Positions 10,001-19,542 of a stretch of DNA of 61,308 nt are shown here, piece after piece. Each line of letters starts with the position of its first letter. Within the stretch, counting starts at the first letter, position 1. Below the pieces are notes generated by a model. It was not told the DNA's origin, did no database searches, and worked only from the letters and a program-made list of their open reading frames with translations. This DNA is from Seison nebaliae (Eukaryota; Rotifera; Pararotatoria; Seisonacea; Seisonidae). Made by a program: the position numbers and the translations under genes. The stretch lies in the NCBI GenBank assembly GCA_023231475.1, contig JALJEE010002077.1, positions 1-61,308 on the forward strand. Direction: 5' to 3'.

Positions 10001-11894
10001 ATGTCGTTATGGCTGATCGAGCAAGAAATGAAAATGATAAATGTGATATATCTGTCTTCTTCTTACGAACTAAGAAGAAAGATGATGATAATCCATCACA
10101 TCTTGATGTTGATTCAAATAGTGATCTAACAGCTTCATCCGATACTTATTCAACAACAACTACTTATTCTGATATCAATGATACGGAAAGTAAAGTAGTA
10201 CCAATGAATAATAATCAGAATAATTTTTTTTGGAATTTGAACAATTCAGCGAAATCTCATAAGAAACAAAAAGGGAATATTATCGGAATAACATTAGATG
10301 TTATCGATCCGAACATTATTGTACTAATCTCCAAATCACACATTCTCGTCGCCACCATTTCTATGAGGAAAACGAAGAAATGTAAACAACATATTTGCGA
10401 ACCAGAATTCATATCGTTAGAATCTATTACAGAATTGAACATCATTTATTCACCGGAAGTCAATTTTTATTCTTGTTATTCTTTATACATTTCTTACGGA
10501 CCGAAAAAAAGTTTTCATTTAGAATGTGCCAATTATCGACCATTTCTTTTTGAGAATACCGTTTTCATGTTCTATACCGATACTGATGTCAAAGATTATA
10601 TTACATCATTAGTATGTGCAATTTATAATTCGGTATTTAATTTAACTGGAAAAGGAATTACCATTACTACAGGTAACCAACGTATTGATCGAACATATTC
10701 ATTTATTCATTCGCAACAACTTCTCTTGACGAAAGGTCTTCAAAACGAAATCATTTCTGAACCTGACCAATCGAGAGGACAAGGATCGAATGTATTCGAT
10801 GATGTTCTTTCACGTAGTCGTTTATCTATCGAACTAACAAAATTAGGTAACAAGTTCAGTCAATTGAAAGAAAGTATTTCAAATAGATTAGGAGGGAATG
10901 CTAATCAGGATGATGCAGCTTCCGATAGACCGAATGCATCGGTTGCTGATAATGATCCCGATCATTCAGCAGCAGATGACGAAGATAATGATGATGATGA
11001 TGATAAAAAAGAAGGTGTAAAAAAAACTTGTCCTCTACCATATCTCCAGAACATTAAACAGAATTTATCTAAAACCAGGACACGTGTTACCATAGTAACG
11101 GAAGGAAAGAGTCAGAGTGGCGCCTATGCAACTTTGCAACTATAAAACTTTTTTATTAATAATTTTTTTGTCAGTTATTCTCATTTCGAAGAAATTTTTT
11201 ATTTTATTTATTTTTAATTCCTTCTCTCTCAATCTCATACAATTGCACAGATATTGGAGCGTTTGCTATTTATGATAAATTATCATTTTATGAAAGCAAA
11301 TTCGATTTACGAATAAAATCTTCAATTTGTTTCGAATGTGTCGTGACACTATGTCAGGAGAAACATTTAGAACGAATTGAAGTACTTCTAAAGAATTCTT
11401 TAAATGATATTGGTTCGATAGTCGAAGTGAAAAACGAAAATGATTTAAAACTCTTATTGGAATATGACGAAGAGATATTTCCGGGCTGTACTGATTATCG
11501 GAGAGAATACATCTCAATATTCTCGAAATTACATTGTGTCAAAGTATTTATTATCATCAAAAAAGACAAGTCCATCGGAGGTTATGCCATGGGAATTGTA
11601 GACAACAAGTTTAGCATAAGAATGACACCGGTCTATGGAAATAGTGCGAAAGAACAAACATGTTTAATGTTAATGGGAATGAAGGAAATTATTAAATTGA
11701 ATCCCATTGATGGGAGATGTTTTTTCACTTACTTCCAAAACAATCAACAATGTCTAAAGATCTTACAATCGGAGATTGGAGATGATTTTAAAGTCAATTT
11801 AAAAATGCAACAGATCTACAATAATCGAATTCCTAAAATGGAGAGCAATCCATTTGTTTTCTCTGTCTCTTCGTTGGATACGATGAACTTTTGA
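7097..11894 (+). CDS. GNAT-family N-acetyltransferase split by a gene-bearing intron
   Basis: Exons 7097-7430 and 11251-11894 join in phase 1 across a 3,820-bp intron (GTTATTT...GCACAG) to give about 325 residues. Exon 1 holds the first half of a GNAT fold, including the acetyl-CoA loop RSHQSRGIGTLLLKKF. Exon 2 continues it with AFAIYDKLSFYESKF, the last strand-helix unit of the domain. A C-terminal domain follows like that in the two-part YitH/HolE-type acetyltransferases common in invertebrates (YRREYISIF, GGYAMGI, RMTPVYG). The substrate is unknown. The start is uncertain: ATG 7097 is the first in-frame one, but the frame stays open upstream to the acceptor at 7066. Using the AG at 7456 instead would make a 26-nt intron and a truncated protein ending DVPKIDIY. 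The INPP5F-like gene (7753-11145) lies wholly inside the intron. Confidence 0.75.
7625..7632 (+). promoter_or_regulatory. Candidate TATA box for the nested Sac2-like gene
   Basis: TATAAAAA lies 121 bp before the ATG at 7753 and inside the GNAT intron. It would give the nested gene its own promoter. In AT-rich DNA this motif alone is weak evidence. Confidence 0.3.
7753..11145 (+). CDS. INPP5F: Sac2/INPP5F-like phosphoinositide 4-phosphatase, nested in the GNAT intron
   Basis: A 1,130-residue protein from one uninterrupted exon. The SAC phosphatase domain spans about residues 140-620. It carries the CX5R signature C565-VDCLD-R571 in RVNCVDCLDRTN, preceded by VGFDFHAECKGLRFD and followed by WADNGDAISNMYAGTGALK and DYTRTGRRKMQGVMQDG, which match INPP5F rather than Sac1 or Sac3/FIG4. 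An hSac2 homodimerisation/PH-like region follows (about 640-1000), then an acidic low-complexity tail. Vertebrate Sac2 dephosphorylates PI4P on early endosomes and endocytic carriers. The residues needed for catalysis are visible. The long N-terminus (residues 1-140) is poorly conserved and differs from the mammalian start. No introns, poly(A) tract or target-site duplication are visible, so retroposition is neither shown nor excluded. Confidence 0.88.
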   Translation: MIEVLSSSKYWVLRKVRANYVYSLWFEKNTSHCYPRMDMMQKNSGEDALFSRLKMKSYQPCFTEDGKLQPKEKRRPDLNHKRVQHIDPHYEPTPERKAQVSFDRGSDKGTIAAFDANNNNNNEEGEKKDEEDDDLLSSLDEIQAECPCVAYVHMATNKLLIPEDHLDNIPLFLDKHFPMMKCQGTVDVFIGVFGVFEGSSVYILLGIGKNRIAEFRGHSINRLNDIIILSINDDNDLSSTFDFHFSYCSICDKGQKKPGKAKLKGHAAFFSALSGSSQRRKKLEIKILTDVLKLFNELSCFYYCPTYDITTSLQRQQSNLYISHKEPWERADDRFFWNKALLQCFFSTNNIKSWIVPIIQGFVSQASLAYLNRDNTKRHMYIILISRRSRYRAGMRYRTRGTDANGRVANYVETEQILYIPEHNVITSFVVVRGSVPLFWKQPGKDYRPIVLMQKTLVENTSAFENHFDREIDLYGDVAVLNLVDQVGKSEPRLFYDFLYHVLRYNSQHLHFVGFDFHAECKGLRFDKAIMVVDYLRSKLEYWGFFWLSGNRIKKIQRGVCRVNCVDCLDRTNVMQMTLAKFLLLFTFKKLGVVRDNAHFPEIYRRTFQRVWADNGDAISNMYAGTGALKADYTRTGRRKMQGVMQDGMKSVNRYVNKLFRDAAKNAAINALTMAHLLTFERVTTDDKRFNGKESDANSVLSGREQDPIDWNQKMSVFHKVIGNAQKLLASVDEKAKTYQLCDPSDKQYYVVMADRARNENDKCDISVFFLRTKKKDDDNPSHLDVDSNSDLTASSDTYSTTTTYSDINDTESKVVPMNNNQNNFFWNLNNSAKSHKKQKGNIIGITLDVIDPNIIVLISKSHILVATISMRKTKKCKQHICEPEFISLESITELNIIYSPEVNFYSCYSLYISYGPKKSFHLECANYRPFLFENTVFMFYTDTDVKDYITSLVCAIYNSVFNLTGKGITITTGNQRIDRTYSFIHSQQLLLTKGLQNEIISEPDQSRGQGSNVFDDVLSRSRLSIELTKLGNKFSQLKESISNRLGGNANQDDAASDRPNASVADNDPDHSAADDEDNDDDDDKKEGVKKTCPLPYLQNIKQNLSKTRTRVTIVTEGKSQSGAYATLQL
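11086..11099. promoter_or_regulatory. Perfect RFX X-box sequence inside coding DNA
   Basis: GTTACCATAGTAAC is a complete imperfect-palindrome X-box of the type bound by RFX/DAF-19 factors. It overlaps a CACGTG E-box (11081-11086). It lies in the last codons of the Sac2-like gene, about 150 bp upstream of GNAT exon 2. Function is unproven and codon content may explain it. Confidence 0.3.
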
Positions 11895-11994
11895 TCTAAT
11901 AAAATTTTAATTTTTTTGATAAATTTAATTTAAAAGTAAGATAAATAAGAAAATGATTAAAAGAATTAAATTAAGTTTATAATAATTTACCGGA

Positions 11995-13398
11995 TTAGTT
12001 TTGATAATTGAATAAATTCTGGAATGAATTATAATCGATCGTATTGAATTGATTAATTAAATTTTTGTCGGAGGGAGATGAATCGGTCGATTGAATTCCA
12101 CTGCTTTCCGATGAATAACTGATGTTTTGTGGAGTGTTGAATTGATAATAATTCATTAATGGAACTTGAGAGATTGGTGATGATGAATCTGATTGTTTAG
12201 TTAGTTTCAAATATTTGTTCGATAATTGATCATAGATAATTCCTTCGTCAGTTGATTGATCATTCTCTTCTTCGTCAAGTTTCCTCTTCCGTTTCGGTGT
12301 TATATTCTCTTTGTTAATTTGACGAATTGCTTCATCCACCATTTTAATTTGTTGACTACTATTCATCTGGATTTGTGGCGGTTGGGGAACAGTGGACGAT
12401 GATGATGTCATTGGAGCAGACGATAATCGTTGAGATTGGGGAGGTTGTTCACCAAAAGATTGGACGTTTATCTGATTCAATAACTGTTGAGCTGTTAACA
12501 TTTCCAAATATTGATTATTGTTATTGTTGTCGTTAGAAATTGGGAAATTATTAAAATTTGATTGATTTCCGTTATTTCCTTGAGATTTTCCGTCATTCGC
12601 TATTGCTTGTTGAGAGAAGAAAGCGACATTCAATAACGAAGAAAGTTGTTGTTGTTGTGCTTGTTGTTGATGGAGAAAAAGGTTTTGTTGTTGAGATTGT
12701 TCCACATTATACTTTCGAATTTTCGCTTTAAAATGACGTCGATTAATTCGTTTTTCCGCAAAATCTTCATAAACAGCCGGATGGATCGACCAAAAGTTAC
12801 CCTTCCCATTACAACCTTTTCCCGCTTTGATGAAACATTCGTTGAGTGATAAATTATGTCGAACCGAATTCCTCCAAGCAATATTTTTGCATTTTGCGAA
12901 ATATGAATAAGTCGTTTCTAAAAATCCATAAATCTCATATAATTGAAGACATTTCGTTTTTGATGCAATGATCGCTTCAGTAATCAATTCCAAGAAAGAT
13001 TTTGCTGGTTTCTTATCCACATCCATTTCTGCCACATCTGCCGATACTGATTCTTCTTCATTAGTTGATGGTTGTTGTTGTTGTTGTTGCTGCTGCTGCT
13101 GCTGTTGTTGTTGTTGTTGTTGCTGATGTGGTTGTTGCTGTTGTTGAAAATCACTGATTGATTTAGATAATTCTCGTTTGATATTTAACGGTCCGCTATT
13201 GTTTGTACTTGATAAATTATTGATCAAATTGGTATTTGTTTGTAAAACATTATCAGCAGTATTGGAATTGTGAGGAGAATTATTCGGTTGTTGGACAACA
13301 TTCTGATCAGTGTCACTAATCAATGAATTTTGATAGTACCAAAGATAAGTATTCATCAATTGTTCGTACTGTTCTCTTTCTGATTGAGATTGTGTCAT
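11995..13398 (-). CDS. Forkhead transcription factor, FoxQ2-like
   Basis: An intronless gene of 467 residues. The forkhead domain lies at about residues 130-225. The recognition helix and following strand are strongly conserved (WRNSVRHNLSLNECFIKAG, then NGKGNFWSIHPA). NECFIKAG plus YEDF and the basic tail NRRHFKAKIRK best fit FoxQ2. The first helix is unusual: the near-universal KPPYSY is replaced by KPAKSF. An N-terminal polyglutamine tract precedes the domain, and Asn/Gln/Ser-rich regions fill the rest, with a basic cluster (PKRKRK) near residue 365 as a possible nuclear signal. FoxQ2 proteins pattern the anterior in many invertebrates. The C-terminal end lies only 100 bp from the GNAT stop (convergent). 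Confidence 0.88.
   Translation of the reverse strand: MTQSQSEREQYEQLMNTYLWYYQNSLISDTDQNVVQQPNNSPHNSNTADNVLQTNTNLINNLSSTNNSGPLNIKRELSKSISDFQQQQQPHQQQQQQQQQQQQQQQQQQPSTNEEESVSADVAEMDVDKKPAKSFLELITEAIIASKTKCLQLYEIYGFLETTYSYFAKCKNIAWRNSVRHNLSLNECFIKAGKGCNGKGNFWSIHPAVYEDFAEKRINRRHFKAKIRKYNVEQSQQQNLFLHQQQAQQQQLSSLLNVAFFSQQAIANDGKSQGNNGNQSNFNNFPISNDNNNNNQYLEMLTAQQLLNQINVQSFGEQPPQSQRLSSAPMTSSSSTVPQPPQIQMNSSQQIKMVDEAIRQINKENITPKRKRKLDEEENDQSTDEGIIYDQLSNKYLKLTKQSDSSSPISQVPLMNYYQFNTPQNISYSSESSGIQSTDSSPSDKNLINQFNTIDYNSFQNLFNYQN
13069..13146 (-). repeat. CAG/CAA repeat coding for polyglutamine
   Basis: A trinucleotide run (TTG/CTG on the plus strand) in the forkhead gene, coding for about 25 Gln broken once by Pro-His. 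It mixes CAA and CAG codons, which usually lowers expansion risk. It is probably polymorphic in length. Confidence 0.9.
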
Positions 13399-15678
13399 CT
13401 TTTCAATGAGACTATTTGACGAAGATGGAAAGAATAAGATAATTGTTTAAAACTGAAATGTAATAAGATTTCTAAGAGAATGAATAATGAAAATAGAAGG
13501 AAAAGTTTAATTAATTTATATATGGAAAAATCCATATAATTATGGCTGACGACAAACGATTGACATGATTTGGTGGACGTAGTCAGTGAATGAGGATTTC
13601 CAAATTATCTTGTCACTTAATCTTATTGCTTTATCGAACTTAATTAAATTTCATTAAAATCCATCTTAACATCCATTCACCAAATAGTGAACATTCTAAT
13701 TTGACCAATTATATTGAATGATAAGTTGGAAATACTCTCGACTAAAAGTGACTAAATGGAAAGTGAGAGTGACTAGAAATTCCGAGATTTTCTGAAAATG
13801 TTAAAAGTAATTTTGGAATAGGTAAATTTAATCAAATTTCTCTAAAGATCCTACTCTCCTAATATACTCAAGAACTAATTTGCCTATTCTCATTCTTAAG
13901 CAGATAATTGTTGTAGCTCCAGCCAATTAGTAACATCAAGACATCGACTTTCCGCTGCTAATCCGTTCAAGATTATAGTCAACATCAATGCCCACTGCCA
14001 TATGATGACTCTAACACATTCCCTCCTCTAATTCCGTGAAATACCAAGTTCGGCGAATTATTCTAATTGGATCAACATCGGTATCTGATCCTTCTAATAT
14101 TTGTTGTGCAACATAAGCAAATATCTGTGTAGTGCACAGGCATACCTCAAATTCTTATAAACAATATTTAATTTGTTTTTCCATCATTCCTCATATTTCA
14201 ATTATTTCATCGTGAGAAATAGAAATATACTTCTCGTTAACGGATATTTGGGAAATATCAAAAAAATCAACATTTTATTTTCTTCTTCTCATTTTTATCT
14301 ATAGTTCCCAATATCTATAAATGTCATTGAATGTGAGCAATCATCTTAGGCCTCATTGAATCGAGTAGGCACTTAACATTTACTCTTCCTTGTGGGATTG
14401 GTGGTGTTGAATTGTGTTCGAATTATCATCAGATTAAGATGATTAAACCGGTATTTGAATAATTCGATAAAGTTTTCCTCCCACAAAATTCACCTTTCTT
14501 TTTCGGAAGACGAAAACCTAATTTTCCACAAATTACTGACAATCAATGGCGACAACTTTAATCGTTGATAGAAAAGACGTATAACTTTCGAAATGGAAAC
14601 AAACCTAATTGGTAAACACAATCTAAAACATCAACTTTAATCCATTATGCCGATAAATAATTAAGTTCAAAACAATACAAGAAGGCATGCCGATGTTTTT
14701 TATGTTCTGATTCTTTACTAAAATTATACATTTCTTTTGCCGCTTTTCTTCTCGATATTCTCGCAAAATCGGTAATTTAAACAATTTTTATCAACTCCAA
14801 TTTCAATTATATTATGGCTCTCTAATCGATAAGAGCGTCATTCGTTGTAATGTATTAGATGGTGTTCAGACATCAAATTTCTGAAAGTCGAGCAACATGT
14901 TTATGGTAGAGTATATTTCATCTTTCCAATAGTTTCATCACATCCTTCTACAATCTAACCTCTAACAATCATAACATTAAATGTAACACTTTTTGAATAA
15001 CTCCTTAATTAGTTTCCAGAATGACATAATATTAATATAAAGAAAATCAACAAAAACTGAAAATATTCATGTTGGAAGTTTCAAAAAGAAAAATAATTTC
15101 TTGATTGTAATTTTAAAAAAAAAATAATTTCTTGATTGTAATTTAAAAAAAAAAAGAATTTCTTAATTAAAATTTTAATAAAATAGTTAAAATTATTCAG
15201 AATTTCCCTAACTAGAATTCGTGTTTTCTATATATATTTTTTAAAATAGTTTTGTCCCATATGTGAATTAATGACGAATAACTGAAAATAATAAATTAAA
15301 GTTTGCTACGAAGTTTCGGATTGTTTATTGACGATAATGTTCATTTAATAACATCAAATAATTGAGGTAGAAACATGTTTGATTCGTTGTTATTATGTGT
15401 TTATTTTAAAGTGGTCAGTGATGCCATCAAATTCCATCAAAAGAAAGTGATGATAAAATCACTTATATTCATGAGACGAAAGAAATTAATGAAACGAAAA
15501 TTGTGTTGCAGACATAATAAGGGAAGTTTGAGGGAGGTGATAAGTTAATCATGTTCGAATGAATCGCTCACCGATTAATTTGTTCATTTGTGAATGAATT
15601 AAATAATTTATTTTCCATTATTCAAAACTTTCAATTTTGTTATTTTTATTCCTTTAAAATTTCATTTGAACCACAAAC
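13399..15678. other. 2.3-kb intergenic region between divergent FoxQ2-like and HERC4-like genes
   Basis: AT-rich, with no reading frame of coding character. It should contain the promoters of both genes. A short tandem repeat sits at 15090-15178. I see no tRNA or transposon signature. Confidence 0.5.
15090..15178. repeat. Three-copy tandem repeat, about 31 bp
   Basis: A core reading AATTTCTTGATTGTAATTT recurs at about 15096 and 15126, and in diverged form (AATTTCTTAATTAAAATTT) at about 15158. The copies are separated by A-runs. It is a local minisatellite-like duplication. Confidence 0.75.
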
Positions 15679-18600
15679 ATGGATGTTTATTGTTGGGGCA
15701 GTAATTCGGATTATCAATTAGGATTGGGTGGTGTTGAAGAAATGAAAATTAAACAACCGACACTCAACGATTTTCTCGCTAATATTATGAATGTTCATTC
15801 GATAATATTGAAGTCCATATGTTGTGGTAGTAAACATTCCATGTTCTTATTTGACGACGGATCAGTATATACATGTGGATCGAATGAATATGGTCAATTA
15901 GGTCGTGATGGTCCGTCGTCTAAACCTTGTTCGCTTTTTTCTTTCGTTAATTTATTGAAATTTGCTTTTATTTTGAAGTTATCGTTTCTGGATTTATTGA
16001 ACCATTTTTAAAAGAGAAAAATGGAAAACCACCATTCATCAAACAGATAGCTGCATCGAAATATGGATCATTTGCACTCACATATAATGGTTGCATATTC
16101 CAATGGGGATCATTAGATACTTATCGTAGTGGAGAGAATCATCATCAACAAATTCCTACGTTCATTTTTATTCGATTTTTTTTTTTTTTTGATTTGATTT
16201 TTTTTTTCAGTTTACTTTGTGGCCATTCTCAATGGAATGAGAACAACGCACAAACAACAACAACAACATCAAACGATAAGGAGAAGAATGGAATGATGAC
16301 AAAAGATATTATGATTTCTATTAGTCATTTGAGTGCTGGTGATGCTCATCTGATATGTTTGAGTGATAATGGTAAATTATATGGAATGGGATCGAATTCA
16401 CACGGACAATTAGGTACTGGTGACACGAAGAATCGAGAGATTTGTACTCCAATCGAATCCTTATCATTATTGCCGATTGAAATGATTGCATGTGGTGCTC
16501 GTCATTCGATGATATTAACAACTTCTGGAAAAGTTTTCGCTTTCGGTTCCAATCAACATGGTCAATTGGGAATCGGTAATTGTGAAGATAAAATTTGGCC
16601 TATCAAAGTCAAATCGTTAGAGAAAGAGATTATCATAAAAATCGAATGTGGCGCTACTCATAGTATGGCTCTCAATCGTAATGGAGAATTGTTCACTTTC
16701 GGTTATGGAGCTGATGGTATTTTGGGTCATGGTAATACTCACAGTTCTCAATTACCTCAAATGATAAAGAATAAATATGAAATTGTGGATTGTGTTGGTG
16801 GGAATCTCCATTCAGCATTTGTTGCCAAACGAAAGAATGATATTGAACTTTATGTTGTTGGTTCGAATGAGAATGGCCAATTGGGTCTCGGTAGTGATCA
16901 TACGAATCGTTTAAATTTCAGAATTTAATGAAAATTTTTAAATTCTTTTTCTTCTTCTTTCTAATTAGCCACTAGGAAAGAAGAGAAACATCCAAAAGTT
17001 TTGTTCAGTAATCGTAGAGAAGAATTTATGAGAAGTGAAAGTGTGATCGGATTTCGTCAGGAGAAACGTCTACGAAGTTCCAAACCTGGTTCATTTATCT
17101 GGCGAATATTCTCAGCATTCCATCAGTCATTCCTTGTGATGACTAAACAATATTCTTTATATAACGCCATTGATGAATTGAAAGTGTATGTGAATTTGAT
17201 TGATGAGAAATTAATAAAGAAATTTGTGAAATCGAAAGAAATTGACAATTTCGCCTTGATCTTCTCCTCTGTCGAATGTATCAACAATAGTTTTCTGGAG
17301 AAGTTTTCCTTTTTCCTTCTTTCTATTGATATATCTTATTGTTGTTGTTAGACGAATCGATAGGAAACCGATCACTAAACTTAATCATGGAATTGATCTA
17401 CAATTAGCGGAAAGATTAACATTCCTTCTCGTTGATTGTGATAATGATAAATTGAATGAAGTTTCTTCTAATAAAATATTTCTATTTAATTTCTATCTTC
17501 TCGTGACAGTTATCAGCTTGGTTGACGAAAGCATGCAATAATATATCATCATCTCCACCTGATTTGGAAGCATTACGAATATTTCTCATCTTACCATTAT
17601 TTCCAGTGATGTCAGATGGAAGTCGAGCGAATATTCTCCATCAATCCTTTGCCACAACATTCTCTCAACTCAACGAAAATGCGTTACGAATCATTCGATA
17701 TTGGTATGGAATGTTGGAACCAATTTATTATACGAAAATTATCTCACAATTCAAAAATGCCATTGTCTATATGTTGAATGCGAGGAAACCACCAGCACGA
17801 TATCCACAATCAGTCGTTCAAAAGACATTAGTGAAATGTCTTTCTCTTCTGAAAATTATTTATGAGATTAATCAGGAGACGAAATTAGTCTCTTATGACA
17901 CGTTCTACATATCGGAATTGAAGGATCTCATCAACGTTCCGGAAGATTATGGAAATTGGCTCAATTCCATCAAAATGAACGAGAATATTTTCAGTTTTTG
18001 TCAATTCTCTTTCGTATTCGATGCTGCACATAAATCATTAATAATTCAAGGTGATGCTCATATTCAAATGCATAACATGATCGGACAAGCCATTATTCGA
18101 AGTCCCAATTACATTGAAGCAGAACAAGCTTTTCTCATTCTCTATGTGAGTCGAGAGAATATCGTACAGGATACAATTACTCAATTGGCGAAACATCCGG
18201 CAGAGAATTTGAAGAAACCGTTACATGTAGCTTTTCGAGGAGAAGAAGCATTTGATGCAGGGGGTGTTCGAAAAGAATTCTTCCTTTTATTGATGCAAGA
18301 TCTCGTCGATCCCAAATATGGAATGTTCCATTGTTTAGAGAAGAATCATTGTTTATGGTTCATTGATGTGACATTCGAGACATCGGCCATGTTCGAACTC
18401 ATCGGAACAACATGTGGATTGGCAATTTATAATTCGATGATTATTCATTTACCATTTCCTTTAGCACTTTATAAGAAGTTGTTGAAGAAATCGATAATTT
18501 TGAAAGATATCAAAGATTTGTCAACTACTCTTTATTCCAGTTTCAATCATATTCTCAATTACGATAATAAGAACGATGATTTTGTGGATGTGCTCAATTT

Positions 18601-19309
18601 GACATATGAAGTCGTCCGTGAACGATTTGGTGCCATAGAAACGATATCGTTGATTGATGGGAAAGGATCAACGACTAATAGTCAACGAGATGTAAAATAT
18701 GAAGATCGACAAGAATATATTGATCTATATATCGATTATCTCTTCAATAAATCAGTAAAGGAGAATTATGAAGCATTCGAACGTGGATTCAAAAGAGTTT
18801 GTTCGGCCGATCATATTCTCAATTTATTTCAACCAAATGAATTGATGAGTCTCGTTGTTGGTAACGAGAATTTCGATTGGAAACTATTCGAGAAATGTTG
18901 TGAATATGATGGCGGTTATACGGAACAGTCGACAACAATCATTCATTTCTGGAATGTTTTCCGATCATTAACCTTAGCAGAAAAGAAGAATTTCCTTCGT
19001 TCATTTTTCCTTTCTCAAATGTTAAAGTTCCAATTTCGTTTTACCTTTCAGTTTTCCTTACAGGCAGTGATCGATTACCAATTTATGGAATGAAAAATTA
19101 TAAGGTTCCGAAATTTGTTCTTAATGATTTTTTATTACAAAATTCATTTATAGATAAAAATCATGAAAACTGGAACATCTGATGATCATTTGCCAGTTGC
19201 ACATACTTGTGTCAATCAACTCGATCTTCCAGACTATGAAACAGAAGAGAAATTAAAGAACAAATTATTGACAGCAATTTCATATCATCAAGGATTCGCT
19301 CTGGTCTAA
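15679..19309 (+). CDS. HERC4: HERC4-type HECT E3 ubiquitin ligase with RCC1 repeats
   Basis: Eight exons (15679-15928, 15979-16159, 16211-16908, 16969-17302, 17352-17460, 17510-18998, 19052-19104, 19154-19309) encode 1,089 residues; human HERC4 has 1,057. The start [18 protein letters not shown] matches the family. RCC1 blades fill residues 1-400, with repeated GQLG motifs. The HECT domain covers about the last 330 residues: [17 protein letters not shown], then [17 protein letters not shown] (rebuilt exactly across intron 6), and the thioester cysteine Cys1057 in [10 protein letters not shown], ending GFALV. It transfers ubiquitin from an E2 to cytosolic substrates. All seven introns are 49-60 bp with GTT donors. 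A poly-Thr/Asn insert lies in one RCC1 blade near residue 165. Confidence 0.96.
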
Positions 19310-19542
19310 TTACCGTTCAAATTTTGGTTTCTATTCAAAATTTGAAGGTTTTTCAGAGGTATTTATTCAATTAATGATTTAAAAAGAAGAGAATCGTCAC
19401 GAAAATTTTATTTTTCTTATTTTATTGGATAGGATGTTTGAAATAAATTAAATAAAATATGTGAATAGAGACTGTGAAGGATCGAATAAATTCATATAGT
19501 TCAATGAGAAAAATGAGTTGAGGGGGAAAGACAAGAAATAAT

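Noticed and set aside
7753-11145. Sac2-like gene as a proven retrogene
   Set aside because: It is intronless and nested, but no poly(A) tract or target duplication is visible, and other long intronless genes occur here, so retroposition is not shown.
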